Of a stretch of DNA of 64,000 bases, positions 9,569 through 18,393 are shown piece after piece (within the stretch, counting starts at the first letter, position 1; the number at the start of each line of letters is the position of its first letter). This DNA is from Pseudoclavibacter sp. RFBB5 (lineage in GTDB: Bacteria > Actinomycetota > Actinomycetes > Actinomycetales > Microbacteriaceae), in NCBI RefSeq assembly GCF_002931555.1, contig NZ_PSTZ01000007.1, positions 310,001-374,000 of the forward strand, written 5' to 3'. The translations under genes were made by a program, and so were the position numbers. The notes beneath the pieces are model-generated. The model was not told where the DNA came from. It saw only the letters and a program-made list of their open reading frames with translations, and did no database searches.

Positions 9569-10651
9569 TCAGTGTGCGCGGTGCGCGGTGCGCTCCGCGA
9601 GGTCCTCGAGTAGCTGCCGCGACTCGCTGTCGAGTTCGATCGCCGCCAGGCCGGTGAGCGCCTCGCGCAACGACGTGCTGATGAGATCCTCGGTGCGCTG
9701 AAGTCCACCTGACTCGGCGATGAGGGACTGCATCCACGTGATGTCGGCGTCGCTCAGATCCGGGTCGCCCAGGAGCTCGTCGAGACGCGCCGAGTCATCC
9801 GGTGCCGCCAGCTCCTGCGCTGCAGCGATCATGAGCGTGCGCTTTCCCTCCCGCAGGTCGTCACCGCTCGGCTTGCCGGTCACGGCCTCGTCGCCGAAGA
9901 CGCCGAGGACGTCGTCCCTGAGCTGGAAGGCGAGTCCGAGCGGCAGTCCGAACGACCGGATCTGCTCGACGTGCGAGTCGGATGCCCCGCCGAGCAGCGC
10001 GCCGAGCACGAGCGGCTCCTCGACGCTGTATCGCGCCGATTTCGAGATGGCGATGGTCTTCGCTCGGGAGGCTCGTGCATCGATGGGCACAACCGGCCAC
10101 GCGACCTCTTCAACGAGGTCGAGGTACTGCCCCACGGTCACCTCGCTGCGCATCTTGCTGAACTCCGCCCGTGCACGAACCGCGTTCTCAGGGGAGACGA
10201 GGGCGCAGGCCTCGACGAAGAGCTGGTCGCTCCAGACGAGCAGGAGATCACCGAGCAGGATCGCGGCGCTCAGGCCGAAGTGCGTCTCGTCGCCTGCCCA
10301 GGCCGACGCGCGGTGATGGCGTGCGAAGGCGCGATGCGTGGAGGGGGCGCCTCGCCGCGTGTCAGAGCGATCGATGATGTCGTCGTGGACGAGAGCGGCG
10401 GCGTGGAAGAACTCGATCGAGGCAGCGGCGCGGACGACGGCCTCAGTGTGCTCGCTCGTGCCGGTCGCGCTGCCGAAGCCTGCGGCGCAGAAGGACGCGC
10501 GAAGTCGCTTGCCGCCCGTCGTGAAGCTCGCGGCCTGCTCGAGGAAGGCGGGCACGTCGACGCCGATCGGGCCGAGAACTCGCAGGTTCTCGTCGATTGT
10601 TGCGTCCAGACGACGCTGGACTTTGGAGGACAGCGAGGAACTCTCAGACAC
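9569..10651 (-). CDS. Polyprenyl (geranylgeranyl-type) diphosphate synthase
   Basis: This 360-residue all-helical trans-prenyltransferase condenses isopentenyl diphosphate with allylic diphosphates. The first aspartate-rich motif is DDIID (residues 90-94, after VH). The second region reads FQLRDDVLGVFGD, and the GGKRLRA substrate-binding site is near residue 47. It is similar to the IdsA group of actinobacteria. Product length cannot be set from sequence alone; C20 to C30 products for menaquinone or carotenoid tails are plausible. The GTG start is 6 nt after TAGAGT on the minus strand and lacks a Shine-Dalgarno, again pointing to a leaderless transcript. It is divergent from the DUF3040 gene. 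Confidence 0.9.
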   Translation of the reverse strand: MSESSSLSSKVQRRLDATIDENLRVLGPIGVDVPAFLEQAASFTTGGKRLRASFCAAGFGSATGTSEHTEAVVRAAASIEFFHAAALVHDDIIDRSDTRRGAPSTHRAFARHHRASAWAGDETHFGLSAAILLGDLLLVWSDQLFVEACALVSPENAVRARAEFSKMRSEVTVGQYLDLVEEVAWPVVPIDARASRAKTIAISKSARYSVEEPLVLGALLGGASDSHVEQIRSFGLPLGLAFQLRDDVLGVFGDEAVTGKPSGDDLREGKRTLMIAAAQELAAPDDSARLDELLGDPDLSDADITWMQSLIAESGGLQRTEDLISTSLREALTGLAAIELDSESRQLLEDLAERTAHRAH

Positions 10652-10657
10652 GACACC

Positions 10658-10663
10658 ACTCTA
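10658..10663 (-). promoter_or_regulatory. -10 element for leaderless transcription of the prenyl diphosphate synthase gene
   Basis: Minus-strand TAGAGT is separated by 6 nt from the GTG start at 10651. No ribosome-binding site lies between them. Confidence 0.45.
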
Positions 10664-10679
10664 CCCAGGTGTGCGCGCC

Positions 10680-10685
10680 TACAAT
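10680..10685 (+). promoter_or_regulatory. Putative -10 element for the DUF3040 gene
   Basis: TACAAT is a near-consensus -10 hexamer and lies 54 nt before the ATG at 10740, so this gene would have an ordinary leader with a GAGG ribosome site. No good -35 is visible. Confidence 0.45.
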
Positions 10686-10739
10686 GGGCGCAATACTTCG
10701 GAGCGGGGCTCCGATCGCCCCCTTGAGCACGAGGTCAAC

Positions 10740-11120
10740 ATGGCACTATCTGAGCAAGAGCAGCGGTTGCTTGATGAGATGGAGCGCAGCTTCTATCAGA
10801 ACGATGCGGACGTTGTCTCCACATCGCCGAGAAGCGGTGCTGCGGTCACCACGCGAGCCGTCGTCGTCGCGTTTCTGTCCGTCGCGGTCGGCATCGGCGT
10901 CGTCGTCGCCGGCGTCGCGACCAACATCCCTGTCCTGGGGGTCGTCGGGTTCGTCCTGATGCTCGCGGGCGTGGTCTACGCGTTCGCGGCCCCGAAGGGC
11001 GCCTCAGAATCCGATCCGCTGCCGACCGGTCGTCCGTCGCCGAAGCGCGGCGAGTCTTCGGATGGGTCCTTCATGGACAAGCTCGGCAATCGCTGGGACA
11101 AGCGGCAGCAGGGGGAGTAG
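10740..11120 (+). CDS. DUF3040 domain membrane protein
   Basis: This 126-residue protein opens with MALSEQEQRLLDEMERSFYQND, the hallmark of DUF3040, followed by two closely spaced membrane helices (about residues 40-60 and 64-82) and a charged, basic C-terminal tail. The start is the ATG preceded by GAGG at 10731-10734; the frame is open upstream but without such a signal. DUF3040 genes commonly precede mraZ in actinobacteria (Rv2169c region), as here. No biochemical function is known, though the placement suggests an envelope role. Two strong terminators follow, so it is probably transcribed apart from mraZ. Confidence 0.85.
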   Translation: MALSEQEQRLLDEMERSFYQNDADVVSTSPRSGAAVTTRAVVVAFLSVAVGIGVVVAGVATNIPVLGVVGFVLMLAGVVYAFAAPKGASESDPLPTGRPSPKRGESSDGSFMDKLGNRWDKRQQGE

Positions 11121-11185
11121 CGGGAGCGGGCGCCCAGCGGCCCCACCTCGCACCACCACCGTCACCCACCACTTCGCACCACCAT

Positions 11186-11217
11186 CGGGACCGGCCACCT
11201 GGCCGGTCCCGTTTTTT
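11186..11217 (+). terminator. Intrinsic terminator after the DUF3040 gene
   Basis: A 12-bp stem (11186-11197 with 11200-11211, rich in GC) is followed directly by six T residues (11212-11217), a classic rho-independent terminator on the plus strand. Confidence 0.9.
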
Positions 11218-11261
11218 GCGCCCTGGATGGCGCCAACTAGCTCCACTTCCCTCCACCATGC

Positions 11262-11290
11262 AGAGGCCAGTAATTTACTGGCCTCTTTTC
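11262..11290 (+). terminator. Second intrinsic terminator ahead of mraZ
   Basis: AGAGGCCAGTAA (11262-11273) pairs with its complement at 11275-11286 and is followed by a T-rich run to 11289. With the hairpin 50 nt upstream it forms a tandem barrier insulating the dcw cluster. Confidence 0.85.
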
Positions 11291-11328
11291 GCATTCTCAG
11301 GGAGCAAATCGGGTGTTTGCGTAGCTAG

Positions 11329-11363
11329 GTGGTTGGTTGTGGAGTAAAGTGGAGCTTGTGGGG
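11329..11363 (+). promoter_or_regulatory. Array of four MraZ-type binding boxes upstream of mraZ
   Basis: GTGGTT (11329), GTGGAG (11339), GTGGAG (11349) and GTGGGG (11358) stand at spacings of 10, 10 and 9 nt. MraZ binds short direct repeats of GTGGNG type spaced by one helical turn in its own promoter in other bacteria. A TAAAGT at 11345-11350, between boxes 2 and 3, could be the -10, so occupancy would block the promoter. A GGGGAGGGAGG ribosome site follows at 11374-11384. Confidence 0.65.
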
Positions 11364-11389
11364 ATTCAGCGACGGGGAGGGAGGCGTGC

Positions 11390-11821
11390 ATGTTCCTTGG
11401 CACGTACTCGCCCAAGCTCGATGAGAAGGGGCGGCTCATCCTTCCGGCCAAGTTCCGGGATGAGCTCGCGGAGGGCGTCGTGCTGACCCGTGGGCAGGAC
11501 CGCTGCGTCTACGTCTTCTCGACGAGCGAGTTCGAGGAGCTCCACAACCGCATCCGTCAGGCACCCGTCACGAGCAAGCAGGCGCGCGACTACCTGCGCC
11601 TCCTGCTGTCCGGCGCGCACGCGGAGACGCCAGACCGCCAGAACCGCGTCACGATCCCGCAGCAGCTCAGGCAGTACGCCGGACTCGACCGCGAACTGGC
11701 CGTCATCGGGGCCGGAACGCGCGCCGAGATCTGGGGCGCCGAGGCCTGGAACACGTACGTCGAGGCCAACGAGGCCGCCTTCTCCGAGACCGCTGAGGAG
11801 GTGATCCCGGGACTCTTCTGA
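11390..11821 (+). CDS. mraZ: Transcriptional regulator MraZ
   Basis: This 143-residue protein has two SpoVT/AbrB-like halves. The first contains the [26 protein letters not shown] start and the second the [18 protein letters not shown] motif, the usual size and sequence for MraZ. It binds DNA as a ring-shaped oligomer and typically represses the dcw operon it heads. A very strong GGGGAGGGAGG ribosome site precedes the ATG, and direct repeats of GTGGNG type lie upstream. It is the first gene of the cell-division cluster here, followed after 157 nt by rsmH. Confidence 0.96.
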   Translation: MFLGTYSPKLDEKGRLILPAKFRDELAEGVVLTRGQDRCVYVFSTSEFEELHNRIRQAPVTSKQARDYLRLLLSGAHAETPDRQNRVTIPQQLRQYAGLDRELAVIGAGTRAEIWGAEAWNTYVEANEAAFSETAEEVIPGLF

Positions 11822-11978
11822 CCCTGACCGCCGATTCTCAGCCGTTCCGCTCTGAAGCGCCTTCCCTCGCAGCAGAGCACAGCAGTACCGCAGGAGCCCC
11901 ATCTGAAGCCACTTCCCCGGCGGCAGATGGAATCTCCACTTCGCTCCCCTCGCCCTCCCCGGCGGGGAGAGAGAACGG

Positions 11979-13016
11979 ATGGGAATCAGTGATCAGGGAG
12001 GAACCCGAAACGTCATGACAGAGAACAACCAGAACGTCCAGGACAGTGGGGGCAGCGATCGTGACCCCGCGATGCTGCACACGCCGGTGCTCCTCGAGCG
12101 ATGCGTTGAGCTCCTTGCGCCGGCCTTGCAGAACCCCGGCAGCATCTACGTCGACGCGACACTCGGCATGGGCGGGCACAGCGAGGCCGTCCTCGATCGC
12201 TGCCCGAATGCCCGGCTGGTCGGCTTCGACCGCGACTCGGAGGCCCTTGGGCTCGCCGGCCGTCGGCTCGCTCGCTTCGGCGACCGCGTCACGCTGGTGC
12301 ACGCCGTCTACGACGAGTTCGCGTCGTCACTCGACAACCTCGGCATCGGCACGGTCGACGCCGTCTTGTTCGACCTCGGGGTGTCCTCGCTACAGCTTGA
12401 CGAGGCCAGTCGCGGCTTCTCGTACATCCAGGATGCGCCGCTCGACATGCGCATGGACGCCACGAAGGGCGTCACGGCAGCCGAGATCGTCGCGTCCTAC
12501 GGTGAGGACGAGCTCAGGGAGCTCTTCTACCGCTACGGCGACGAGAAGCTGGCGCCCCGGTACGCGAGCTGGATCGTGCGAGAGCGCGCCCAGGCGCCGA
12601 TCGAGACCACCGGGCAGCTCGTCGATGTGCTCCAGCGCGCGACCCCGGCGGCCAAGCGCGACGCGGGTCACCCGGCGAAGCGCGTCTTCCAGGCGCTTCG
12701 CATCGAGGTGAACGCCGAACTGGGCGCCCTCGAGCGCGCGCTGCCACAGGCGCTCGACCGTGTCGTCGTCGGCGGCCGCGTCGTCGTCGAGGCCTACCAG
12801 TCGCTCGAGGACCGCTTCGTGAAGCGACTCTTCGAGGCGAAGACCACGTCGACCGCGCCAAGCGGACTGCCGGTCGAGCTTCCCGAGCACAAGCCCGAGT
12901 TCTCGCGCCTCGTGCGCGGAGCCGAGCGCGCCGGTGCCGCAGAAGGCGAGATCAATCCACGAGCACTGCCCGTGCGCCTGCGCGCGGTTGAACGAGTAAG
13001 GAGTCCACGGGCATGA
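11979..13016 (+). CDS. rsmH: 16S rRNA (cytosine1402-N4)-methyltransferase
   Basis: This 345-residue SAM-dependent methyltransferase (formerly MraW) methylates C1402 in the decoding centre of 16S rRNA. The conserved start HTPVLLERCVELL, the SAM-binding DATLGMGGHSEAVL, the DLGVSSLQLDEASRGFS block and the C-terminal SLEDRFVKR region are all present. Start choice is uncertain. The ATG at 11979 has GGGGAG 9 nt upstream, but that site can pair with CTCCCC at 11955-11960. A second ATG at 12015 has GGGAGG 13 nt upstream, and a third in-frame ATG lies directly before the HTPVLL block. Its stop overlaps the next start (ATGA). Confidence 0.94.
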   Translation: MGISDQGGTRNVMTENNQNVQDSGGSDRDPAMLHTPVLLERCVELLAPALQNPGSIYVDATLGMGGHSEAVLDRCPNARLVGFDRDSEALGLAGRRLARFGDRVTLVHAVYDEFASSLDNLGIGTVDAVLFDLGVSSLQLDEASRGFSYIQDAPLDMRMDATKGVTAAEIVASYGEDELRELFYRYGDEKLAPRYASWIVRERAQAPIETTGQLVDVLQRATPAAKRDAGHPAKRVFQALRIEVNAELGALERALPQALDRVVVGGRVVVEAYQSLEDRFVKRLFEAKTTSTAPSGLPVELPEHKPEFSRLVRGAERAGAAEGEINPRALPVRLRAVERVRSPRA

Positions 13017-13573
13017 CGGCAGCAACGAGCATCCTTCGAGGATCCACGGCACCCCGTCGGTCCAAGGCAGCCCCCAAGAAGCAGGCGCAGTCTCCTCGGC
13101 TGCGCCTCGTCGAGGCGCCGAGCGCTCGGCGCCTGCCGAGCCTGCGCTCGATCATGATCTCGCTCGGCATCCTCGCGGGCGTGTTCGTCACCCAGCTCGC
13201 CCTGAGCATCGCGATCTCGCAGGGGGCCTACGAGGTGAGCGGCCTCGAGCAGACCCAGACGGAGCTGCAGCGCGAGGAGTCGGCCGCGCTCGAGGAGCTG
13301 AGCGCCATGTCCTCGGCGCAGAACCTCGCCGTCGAGGCCACGAAGCTGGGCATGGTCCCCACCGACTCGCAGGCGTTCCTGCAGGTCGGGAGTGCCTCAC
13401 TCGCGACGGACGCGAGCTCCACCGGCACATCCGCGCCCATCAACACGGGTCTCGTCACCAACGAGGTGACGCAGCCGGCACCGGCTCCCGCCGCCGACGG
13501 AGTTTCACCGCAGCAGGCAGCCGCGCCTGAAGTACCGTCTGTCACCGAGCTGCGCTCTCCCTCGACGAGGTAG
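13013..13573 (+). CDS. ftsL: FtsL-like divisome membrane protein
   Basis: This 186-residue bitopic protein has a basic cytoplasmic tail of about 45 residues, one membrane helix (about 46-70, IMISLGILAGVFVTQLAL), a heptad-like segment (about 72-115), and a Pro/Ala/Thr-rich outer tail. Topology, size of the coiled region, and position between rsmH and ftsI identify it as FtsL, which pairs with FtsQ to activate FtsWI septal synthesis. Sequence identity is low, as usual for FtsL. The 70-residue low-complexity tail beyond the coiled coil is longer than in most FtsL proteins. It overlaps rsmH by 4 nt. Confidence 0.75.
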   Translation: MTAATSILRGSTAPRRSKAAPKKQAQSPRLRLVEAPSARRLPSLRSIMISLGILAGVFVTQLALSIAISQGAYEVSGLEQTQTELQREESAALEELSAMSSAQNLAVEATKLGMVPTDSQAFLQVGSASLATDASSTGTSAPINTGLVTNEVTQPAPAPAADGVSPQQAAAPEVPSVTELRSPSTR

Positions 13574-13644
13574 AACCACGACGAGGCTGAGGCGCCGAGA
13601 GGCCACTCAGCTGGGAGCAGAGCCGAACAAGGGGGAGGACCACC

Positions 13645-15414
13645 GTGTCACCGAAAGTGTCCAGGCGCAGGGCTGGCCTCGTCATCATCCTGGTGACCGC
13701 AGTGCTCATCGCCTTCGGGGTCCGCCTGATCGACGTTCAGCTCGTCTCGGCCTCGACCATCAACGCCGACGCCGAATCGAAGCGCGGCGTCTCCAGCACG
13801 ATCTTCAGCGAGCGCGGGTCGATCGTCGACAAGAACGGTGAGATCCTCGCCGACTCCGCCGACCGCTTCGACCTCACGGTCGCTCCCGTGAACGTCAAGG
13901 AGTTCGACCGCACCGGTGACGATGGCAAGACCAGCGAGGTCTCGCGCGAGCAGGCGCTCGGTGAGATCGCCGCGATCACCGGCCAGCAGCAGGCAGAGCT
14001 CGTCGGCGTCGTGGATGCGGCCCTCGCGATCGACCCCAACAGCAACTTCGCGTACCTCAGCCGAGGCCTCGAGCTCGCGGCCTACGAGAAGATCCGTGCG
14101 CTCGAGATCCCATGGATCTACCCGAAACGTGAAGCCGCCCGCGTGTACCCGAACGGGCAGGTGGCGGGCAACCTCACCGGCTTCCTGGGTGCAGACGGCG
14201 AGCCCCTCGCCGGCCTCGAACTCTCGGAGAACCAGTGCCTCGCCGGCATCGACGGCGAGGAGACCTACGAGCGCAGTGCGGACAACGTGCGCATCCCCGG
14301 CACCGAGGTCACCCTCACCGAGGCCAAGCAGGGCGGCACGCTCAAGCTCACGGTCGACGCCGACCTGCAGTGGTACGCCCTGCAGGTGCTCGCCGAGCAG
14401 GTCACCGCGATGGGCGGAAAGTGGGGGCACGCGACCGTCATGGAAATCGAGACGGGCAAGGTCCTCGCGGTCGCCGACTACCCCTCCGTCGACCCCAACG
14501 ACCCGGGCGCCACGGCAACCGAGGCTCGCGGCTCGCGCGCGTTCACCGCACCGTACGAGCCAGGCTCGACGATGAAGGCCCTCACCGCAGCCATGGTCTT
14601 CGACAAGGGGCTCTCAACGCCGGGCGAGCAGATCACCGTTCCCGGCCGCTTCGAGCAGACCGACGTGAGCTTCGGCGACGACTGGGCGCACGGCGACGAG
14701 CGCTGGACCGCGGCCGGCATCATGACGCGCTCCTCCAACATCGGCATCGCCATGATGGGCGAGCGCCTGAGTGCCAGCGAACGCTACGACTACATGCTCG
14801 ACTTCGGGCTCAACGCCGACACCGAGGCCGACTTCCTCGGCGAGGAGTCCGGCACCGTCCACCCGTGGGAGGACTGGGACCCGCAGACGAACTACGCCAC
14901 GATGTTCGGTCAGGGCCTGCAGGTCACCGCCCCCCAGATGGCGAGCGCCTACGCGACCATCGCGAACGGCGGACAACGGCTCCCCGTCCAGCTCGTCGAG
15001 GGCTGCGAGACCGAAGACGGCTTCCAGGAGACGGAACCGGGCGAGCCGCGTCAGGTCGTCTCCGCACAGGCGGCAGCCGACACGCTCACCCTCCTCGAGG
15101 CCACGGCACAGAGCGGAAGCCTCGCCAAGCAGGTCGCGATCCCCGGGTACCGAGTCGGAATCAAGACGGGCACGGCCGAGGTCTCGGCGGGCGACGGCAC
15201 CTACCTGCAGGGGCAGTACATGGCCTCCATGGCCGGAGTCGCCCCAATCGACGACCCGAAGTACGTCGTGACGGTCTCGATCATGAACCCAACTACGATG
15301 ACTGGAAGCGCCGCCACCGCGCCAGCATGGCACGATGTCATGGCGTACGTACTCCAATCCAACCGGGTGGCACCATCGCCGAGTCCGTGGCCGACCATAC
15401 CGACCACGTTCTGA
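13645..15414 (+). CDS. ftsI: Septal peptidoglycan transpeptidase (class B PBP, FtsI/PBP3)
   Basis: This 589-residue protein has a short cytoplasmic tail, one membrane anchor (about 10-30), a PBP dimerisation domain with RGSIVDKNGEILA, and a transpeptidase domain. The active-site SxxK is STMK with Ser308, the second motif is SSN (363-365), and the third is KTG (507-509). It cross-links septal peptidoglycan and works with FtsW. The GTG start follows GGGGGAGGACC at a good distance. The end is compact, and the murE start lies only 23 nt after the stop. In mycobacteria the equivalent gene is pbpB. Confidence 0.95.
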   Translation: MSPKVSRRRAGLVIILVTAVLIAFGVRLIDVQLVSASTINADAESKRGVSSTIFSERGSIVDKNGEILADSADRFDLTVAPVNVKEFDRTGDDGKTSEVSREQALGEIAAITGQQQAELVGVVDAALAIDPNSNFAYLSRGLELAAYEKIRALEIPWIYPKREAARVYPNGQVAGNLTGFLGADGEPLAGLELSENQCLAGIDGEETYERSADNVRIPGTEVTLTEAKQGGTLKLTVDADLQWYALQVLAEQVTAMGGKWGHATVMEIETGKVLAVADYPSVDPNDPGATATEARGSRAFTAPYEPGSTMKALTAAMVFDKGLSTPGEQITVPGRFEQTDVSFGDDWAHGDERWTAAGIMTRSSNIGIAMMGERLSASERYDYMLDFGLNADTEADFLGEESGTVHPWEDWDPQTNYATMFGQGLQVTAPQMASAYATIANGGQRLPVQLVEGCETEDGFQETEPGEPRQVVSAQAAADTLTLLEATAQSGSLAKQVAIPGYRVGIKTGTAEVSAGDGTYLQGQYMASMAGVAPIDDPKYVVTVSIMNPTTMTGSAATAPAWHDVMAYVLQSNRVAPSPSPWPTIPTTF

Positions 15415-15437
15415 TCCGCACTACTGCACAGGAAGTC

Positions 15438-16970
15438 ATGCCCGCAGCAAGCATCCGTCCATCCCATCCAGTGCCGCGCTCGCTCTCTGAGCTGTGCGCG
15501 CACTTCGGACTCGACGCCCCAGAAGGCGTCGACCAGGTCGAGGTGACCGGCGTCTCCATCTCCTCGATGGATGTCGAGTCCGGCGACCTCTACGTGGGGC
15601 TGCCCGGCGCGCGAGTGCACGGCGCCAGCTACGCCGCGAAGGCCGAGGAAGCCGGCGCCGTCGCCATCCTCACCGACGCGGCCGGTGCCGCACTCGCCGG
15701 CGAGCTCGGCGTTCCCGTGCTCGTCACGGAGGAGCCCCGCCTGGCGCTCGGCGACGTCTCCGCCTGGATCTACCGGACCGACCCCGACCAGCCGAAGCTC
15801 TTCGGCGTCACAGGAACCAACGGCAAGACCTCTGTCGTCTACATCCTCGACGGGCTCCTGCTGCAGCTCGGCGTCGTCACGGGCCTCACGACCACGGTCG
15901 AACGCCGCATCGGCGAGGAGCGCATCGAGGCGAACCTGACCACCCCGGAGGCGAGCGAGCTCCACGCTCTGCTCGCCCGCATGCGCGAAGTCGGGGTCCA
16001 CGCGGCGAGCATCGAGGTGTCCGCCCAGGCCGTGACGCGTCACCGTGTCGACGGCATCGAGTTCGACGTCGTCGGCTTCATCAACCTCTCGCACGACCAC
16101 CTCGACGACTACGTCGACTTCGAGGAGTACTTCGGCGAGAAGCTCAAGCTCTTCACCCCGGAGCGCGCGCGGCGCGGCGTGGTCTCGCTCGACTCCGAGT
16201 GGGGCGCGCGGGTCGTCGAGGACTCCCGCATCCCCGTCACGACGATCTCCTCCAAGCCCGGAACCGAGGCCGACTGGAACCTCGTCGTCACGGGCGCAGA
16301 AGGCGGCAGCACGAGCTTCACGCTCACGAGCCCGGACGACCGGGTGCTGCACTCGAGCATCCCGATGCCCGGCTGGTTCTCAGCGGCGAACGCCGGGCTG
16401 GCGATCGCGATGCTCGTCGAGTCCGGCTACGACCTCGGCGAGATCGCGGAAGTGCTCGAACGTGACGGCGGCATCGACGCCTTCGTGCCCGGACGACTCG
16501 AGCTGGTCTCCGGAGACAAGGGGCCGCGCCTCTACGTGGACTACGGGCACACCCCCGACGCCTTCGAGCAGACGCTCGGCGCCCTCCGGGAGATGACCAC
16601 CGGCCGCCTGTTCATGGTCTTCGGCGCCGATGGCGACCGTGACCGCACCAAGCGCCCGGAGATGGCACGGGTCGCGGCAGCTGGCAGCGACGTCGTCATC
16701 ATCACCGACTACAACCCGCGCACCGAGGACCCTGACGAGATCAGGAAGGTGCTCGTCGAGAGCGTGAAGGCGAGCCACCCTGACCGGGAGCTGCACGAGA
16801 TCGCCGACGCGAGCCTCGGGCTCCGCAAGGCGGTTTCGCTCGCAGGGCCGGAGGACACTATCCTCGTTGCCGGCCCAGGCCACGAGAGCTACACCGAGGT
16901 CGCGGGCACCAAGATCCAGTATTCGGCACGAGACGAGGCCAGAGCGGCGCTCAGGGAAGCAGGGTGGTGA
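15438..16970 (+). CDS. murE: UDP-MurNAc-L-Ala-D-Glu:diamino-acid ligase (MurE)
   Basis: This 510-residue Mur ligase adds the third-position amino acid to the peptidoglycan stem. The P-loop GTNGKTS, the catalytic NLSHDHLDDY segment and the C-terminal HTPDAFEQTL domain are clear. The start is an ATG after AGGAAG; the frame is open far upstream inside ftsI but only as a shadow. Two motif changes stand out. The region usually written DNPR, which reads the diamino acid, is DYNPR with Tyr425. The usual SSHA segment is SAQA (195-198). Microbacteriaceae often use Lys, Orn or diaminobutyrate rather than meso-DAP in B-type peptidoglycan, so the substrate is left open. Confidence 0.93.
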   Translation: MPAASIRPSHPVPRSLSELCAHFGLDAPEGVDQVEVTGVSISSMDVESGDLYVGLPGARVHGASYAAKAEEAGAVAILTDAAGAALAGELGVPVLVTEEPRLALGDVSAWIYRTDPDQPKLFGVTGTNGKTSVVYILDGLLLQLGVVTGLTTTVERRIGEERIEANLTTPEASELHALLARMREVGVHAASIEVSAQAVTRHRVDGIEFDVVGFINLSHDHLDDYVDFEEYFGEKLKLFTPERARRGVVSLDSEWGARVVEDSRIPVTTISSKPGTEADWNLVVTGAEGGSTSFTLTSPDDRVLHSSIPMPGWFSAANAGLAIAMLVESGYDLGEIAEVLERDGGIDAFVPGRLELVSGDKGPRLYVDYGHTPDAFEQTLGALREMTTGRLFMVFGADGDRDRTKRPEMARVAAAGSDVVIITDYNPRTEDPDEIRKVLVESVKASHPDRELHEIADASLGLRKAVSLAGPEDTILVAGPGHESYTEVAGTKIQYSARDEARAALREAGW

Positions 16971-16974
16971 GCGG

Positions 16975-18393
16975 ATGATCGAACTCCGACTTCGCGAGAT
17001 CGCTGACATCACCGGGGGAGAGGCACGTCCCGTGGGTGACGACACGCTCGAGAGCGTGTTCAGCGGCACCGTCGACACCGATTCCCGACTCATCCGTCCG
17101 GGCGACATCTTCGTCGCCAAGCCGGGCGAGGTCACCGACGGGCACCTCTTCGCCCCCAAGGCTGTCGAGAACGGCGCCTCGCTCCTCATCGTCGAGCGCG
17201 CCCTCGACCTTCCCGTCACGCAGGTCGTCGTCGACGACGCCGTCCTCGCCCTCGGACGCCTCGCAACCGAGGTCGTGACGCGCGTGAAGTCCCGCGGACA
17301 GCTCGTCACGATCGCGGTCACCGGGTCGAACGGGAAGACGACGACGAAGAACCTCCTCAACGAGATCTTCTCGGCGCGAGGCGAGACGGTCGCGCCCATC
17401 GCCAGCTTCAACAACGAGGTGGGCGCCCCGCTGACGTTCCTGAAGCTCACAGAGGAGACGCAGACCCTCATCGCCGAGATGGGCGCGAGCGCTCCAGGCG
17501 AGATCCGCAGGCTCATCTCGATGGCGAAGCCGGACGTCGGCATCGTGCTGACGGTCGGCCTCGCGCACGCGGGCGAGTTCGGCGGCATCGAGGTCACGCT
17601 CACCTCGAAGACCGAGATGGTGCAAGGGCTCGTGGCGGGGGACACCGCCGTGCTCAACGCCGACGATGCGCGCGTCGCCTCGATGGCAGACAAGACCGAC
17701 GCGAACGTGCTGTGGTTCGGTCGAGGCGAGCGAGCGGACGTTCGCGCGAGCGAGGTCTCGACGAGCCTCGACGGGACGGAGTTCACGCTGCACCTTCCCG
17801 AGCAGGAACCCGTCGTCGTCCGCTTCAACGTGATCGGGGAGCACCACGTCACCAACGCGCTCGCCGCGGCGGCGGCCGCCCACACGCAGGCGGTGCCGGC
17901 CACGGAGATCCGTGACGCCCTCCAGCGCGTGACACGCGCCGAGCAGTGGCGCATGGAGCTCCAGCACGCCGGCTCCGTGCACCTCATCAACGATGCCTAC
18001 AACGCGAGCCCAGACTCCATGGCCGCCGCCCTCAAGACGATCGCTCAGATCGCGCCGAGCGGCGCCCGCACGGTCGCGGTGCTCGGCGCCATGAGCGAGC
18101 TCGGGGATGCCTCCATCGAGGAGCACGACCGCCTCGGACTCCTCGCCGTCCGCCTCGGCATCGACCAGCTCATCGTCGTCGGCCGCGACGCCCGCGCGCT
18201 GCACCTCGGAGCGATCGCCCAGGGCTCCTGGGATGGGGAGTCGATCTTCGTCGAGTCCATGGATGAGGCGTACGAGCTGCTGGTCCGTGAGACGCGCCCG
18301 GGTGACCTGGTCCTCGTCAAGTCTTCGAACTCAGCGGGCCTCCGACACCTCGGAGACCGTTTCGCCGAGCACCTCAGGGGGCACTTCGCGTGA
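16975..18393 (+). CDS. murF: UDP-N-acetylmuramoyl-tripeptide--D-alanyl-D-alanine ligase
   Basis: This 472-residue Mur ligase adds D-Ala-D-Ala to the UDP-MurNAc-tripeptide, the last cytoplasmic step of stem assembly. The order of motifs is [15 protein letters not shown] near the N-terminus, P-loop [10 protein letters not shown] at about residue 118, EMGAS, and [16 protein letters not shown] in the C-terminal third. The ATG at 16975 lies 4 nt after the murE stop, with GGGTGG upstream. The stop is shared with the mraY start (GTGA). Longer open frame upstream lies within murE and is rejected. Confidence 0.95.
   Translation: MIELRLREIADITGGEARPVGDDTLESVFSGTVDTDSRLIRPGDIFVAKPGEVTDGHLFAPKAVENGASLLIVERALDLPVTQVVVDDAVLALGRLATEVVTRVKSRGQLVTIAVTGSNGKTTTKNLLNEIFSARGETVAPIASFNNEVGAPLTFLKLTEETQTLIAEMGASAPGEIRRLISMAKPDVGIVLTVGLAHAGEFGGIEVTLTSKTEMVQGLVAGDTAVLNADDARVASMADKTDANVLWFGRGERADVRASEVSTSLDGTEFTLHLPEQEPVVVRFNVIGEHHVTNALAAAAAAHTQAVPATEIRDALQRVTRAEQWRMELQHAGSVHLINDAYNASPDSMAAALKTIAQIAPSGARTVAVLGAMSELGDASIEEHDRLGLLAVRLGIDQLIVVGRDARALHLGAIAQGSWDGESIFVESMDEAYELLVRETRPGDLVLVKSSNSAGLRHLGDRFAEHLRGHFA

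Noticed and set aside
14235-15437. Upstream extension of the murE frame through ftsI
   Set aside because: It is an Arg/His/Gly-rich shadow of ftsI; conserved MurE sequence and a ribosome site begin at 15438.
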